From Gnetum montanum (Eukaryota; Streptophyta; Gnetopsida; Gnetales; Gnetaceae), in the NCBI GenBank assembly GCA_015680685.1, contig MNCI01030156.1, positions 400,804-421,873 of the forward strand: a stretch of 21,070 bases of DNA, in the 5' to 3' direction. The number at the start of each line of letters is the position of its first letter. The first letter of the stretch is position 1. This document shows, one piece after another, positions 20,586 through 21,070 of this stretch. Below the pieces are notes generated by a model, which saw nothing but the letters and a program-made list of their open reading frames with translations, was not told the origin of the DNA and made no database searches. Both the position numbers and the translations under genes were made by a program.

Positions 20586-20711
20586 TGATGAGAATCAAAG
20601 TGTCACATCGATGGACCCCTATTGACATGGTATCATCAATAGGTCCCCATCAACATGGCCCTCTCTACATGGTGTTGCCCTGTCAATGGGCTCACATCAA
20701 CATAGTGTTTG
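20586..20711 (+). mobile_element. 3' LTR of copy B, first 126 bp, interrupted
   Basis: TGATGAGAATCAAAGTGTCA and the next bases match the 5' LTR from 8355 (TGATGAAGCATCAAAGTGTC), including CACATCGATGG and the repeated TGACATGG / CATCAACATGG units. Similarity stops at about 20711, where the 5' LTR continues as GCATTTATTCC but this copy changes to TGTTGGTGACC. Confidence 0.82.
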
Positions 20712-21070
20712 TGTTGGTGACCATTTGGGACACAACCGCCAACGAGTGTCCTCGAACAGGATTTAGGTGCCTGCTGGTCTCTAGCAACACCAAGGCCCAG
20801 ATACCTCCAAATAAACTCAGTAGTTAATGTGAGTATGTGTGTGCACTGTTGCGGCATGCGGTTGTGAGAAATGGAACGATTGCGTTGTATGTAAACTACA
20901 AATGACTTACATTGAAGAGATTCAGCCAACTTTGCCAAGTACTGTGAGTTGTTGAAAATTTCCTATTTTGTTCAACTGCCTAGTCTACGCGGTCCTTATA
21001 ATACCTACTTGTAACAAATAAAATTTTGCAAAAACATTTGAGCACAACTCCGCAATCTACTCCTAATTTT
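20712..21070 (+). mobile_element. Foreign insertion in the 3' LTR, probably start of another LTR
   Basis: Sequence of higher GC starts TGTTGGTGACC exactly where the copy B LTR homology ends. A TG start, a TATAATA at 20998-21004, an AATAAA at 21017-21022 and no coding content fit the first part of a Ty1/copia-style LTR, running off the window. Antisense and sense open frames of 80-100 codons here show no recognisable protein. The far end, PBS and target duplication (expected GTTTG at 20707-20711) are outside the window, so other insertion types are possible. Confidence 0.42.

Larger units (their letters stand above)
8355..20711 (+). mobile_element. Athila-like Ty3/gypsy element with third ORF, copy B, nearly full length
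   Basis: In order it has a 5' LTR (8355-9277), tRNA-Asp-like PBS (9279-9294), gag (9431), protease, RT-RNase H, integrase (to about 15385), a spacer, a third ORF (17492-20433), a polypurine-like GGGGGTA and the beginning of the 3' LTR (20586). The 3' LTR start TGATGAGAATCAAAGTGTCA matches the 5' LTR start at 8355. That places all internal parts in one element of about 12.4 kb to the break, in the size range of Athila elements with an env-position ORF. The 3' LTR is interrupted at 20712, so the outer end and target duplication cannot be checked. It sits in, or beside, the LINE fragment. Confidence 0.85.

Noticed and set aside
20636-20938. 100-codon minus-strand open frame
   Set aside because: It crosses the junction between the copy B 3' LTR and the inserted sequence and shows no recognisable protein feature.

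Overview
The window is repeat-rich plant nuclear DNA, made almost entirely of old, mutated retrotransposons. I see no intact host gene, no tRNA or rRNA, and no bacterial-type feature. The evidence for a plant is the Athila-type Ty3/gypsy protein signatures, a primer-binding site resembling the plant tRNA-Asp type, and a third-ORF domain that resembles a plant-only transposon protein family. The low GC and the many TAG/TAA codons at old Trp and Gln positions fit long methylated, silenced DNA in a large genome. The species cannot be read from the sequence.

Layout, left to right. (1) 1-7301, minus strand: an Athila-like element cut by the left window edge. In its own reading order it has a short 5' LTR (7301-6895), PBS (6893-6876), gag (from 6729), protease, RT-RNase H, integrase (to about 690) and a post-pol noncoding spacer running off the window. 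(2) 7302-7783, plus strand: the 3' half of another LTR of the same family, apparently the target into which element 1 inserted. (3) 7784-8354, minus strand: a fragment of an L1-type LINE endonuclease. (4) 8355 to beyond 20711, plus strand: a second, nearly complete Athila-like element of about 12.4 kb. It has a 923-bp 5' LTR (8355-9277) with perfect TGATGA/TCATCA ends, PBS, gag, protease, RT-RNase H, integrase, a long spacer, a third ORF (17492 to about 20433), a polypurine-like tract and the start of the 3' LTR (20586). (5) 20712-21070: a sequence of different composition starting TGTTGG, which interrupts that 3' LTR and is probably the LTR of another element.

The two Athila-like copies belong to one family. 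Their gag starts, integrases, PBS regions and post-pol spacers all align, in opposite orientations. The minus copy keeps most catalytic residues (protease DSG, RT MDD, integrase D-D-35-E), while the plus copy has lost several. Both are full of stops and frameshifts and cannot be coding today.

The least ordinary feature is in the plus copy. About 500 bp upstream of its third ORF lies a module resembling the U3 promoter of its own LTR: the same CATCAAC-type units, a TGGGGCC box and TATAAATA in the same order. This suggests the third ORF once had its own LTR-derived promoter. The third ORF encodes a protein of roughly 980 codons, with a region resembling the plant 'putative transposon protein' family followed by a long coiled-coil-like part, in the position where Athila elements carry their env-like ORF.
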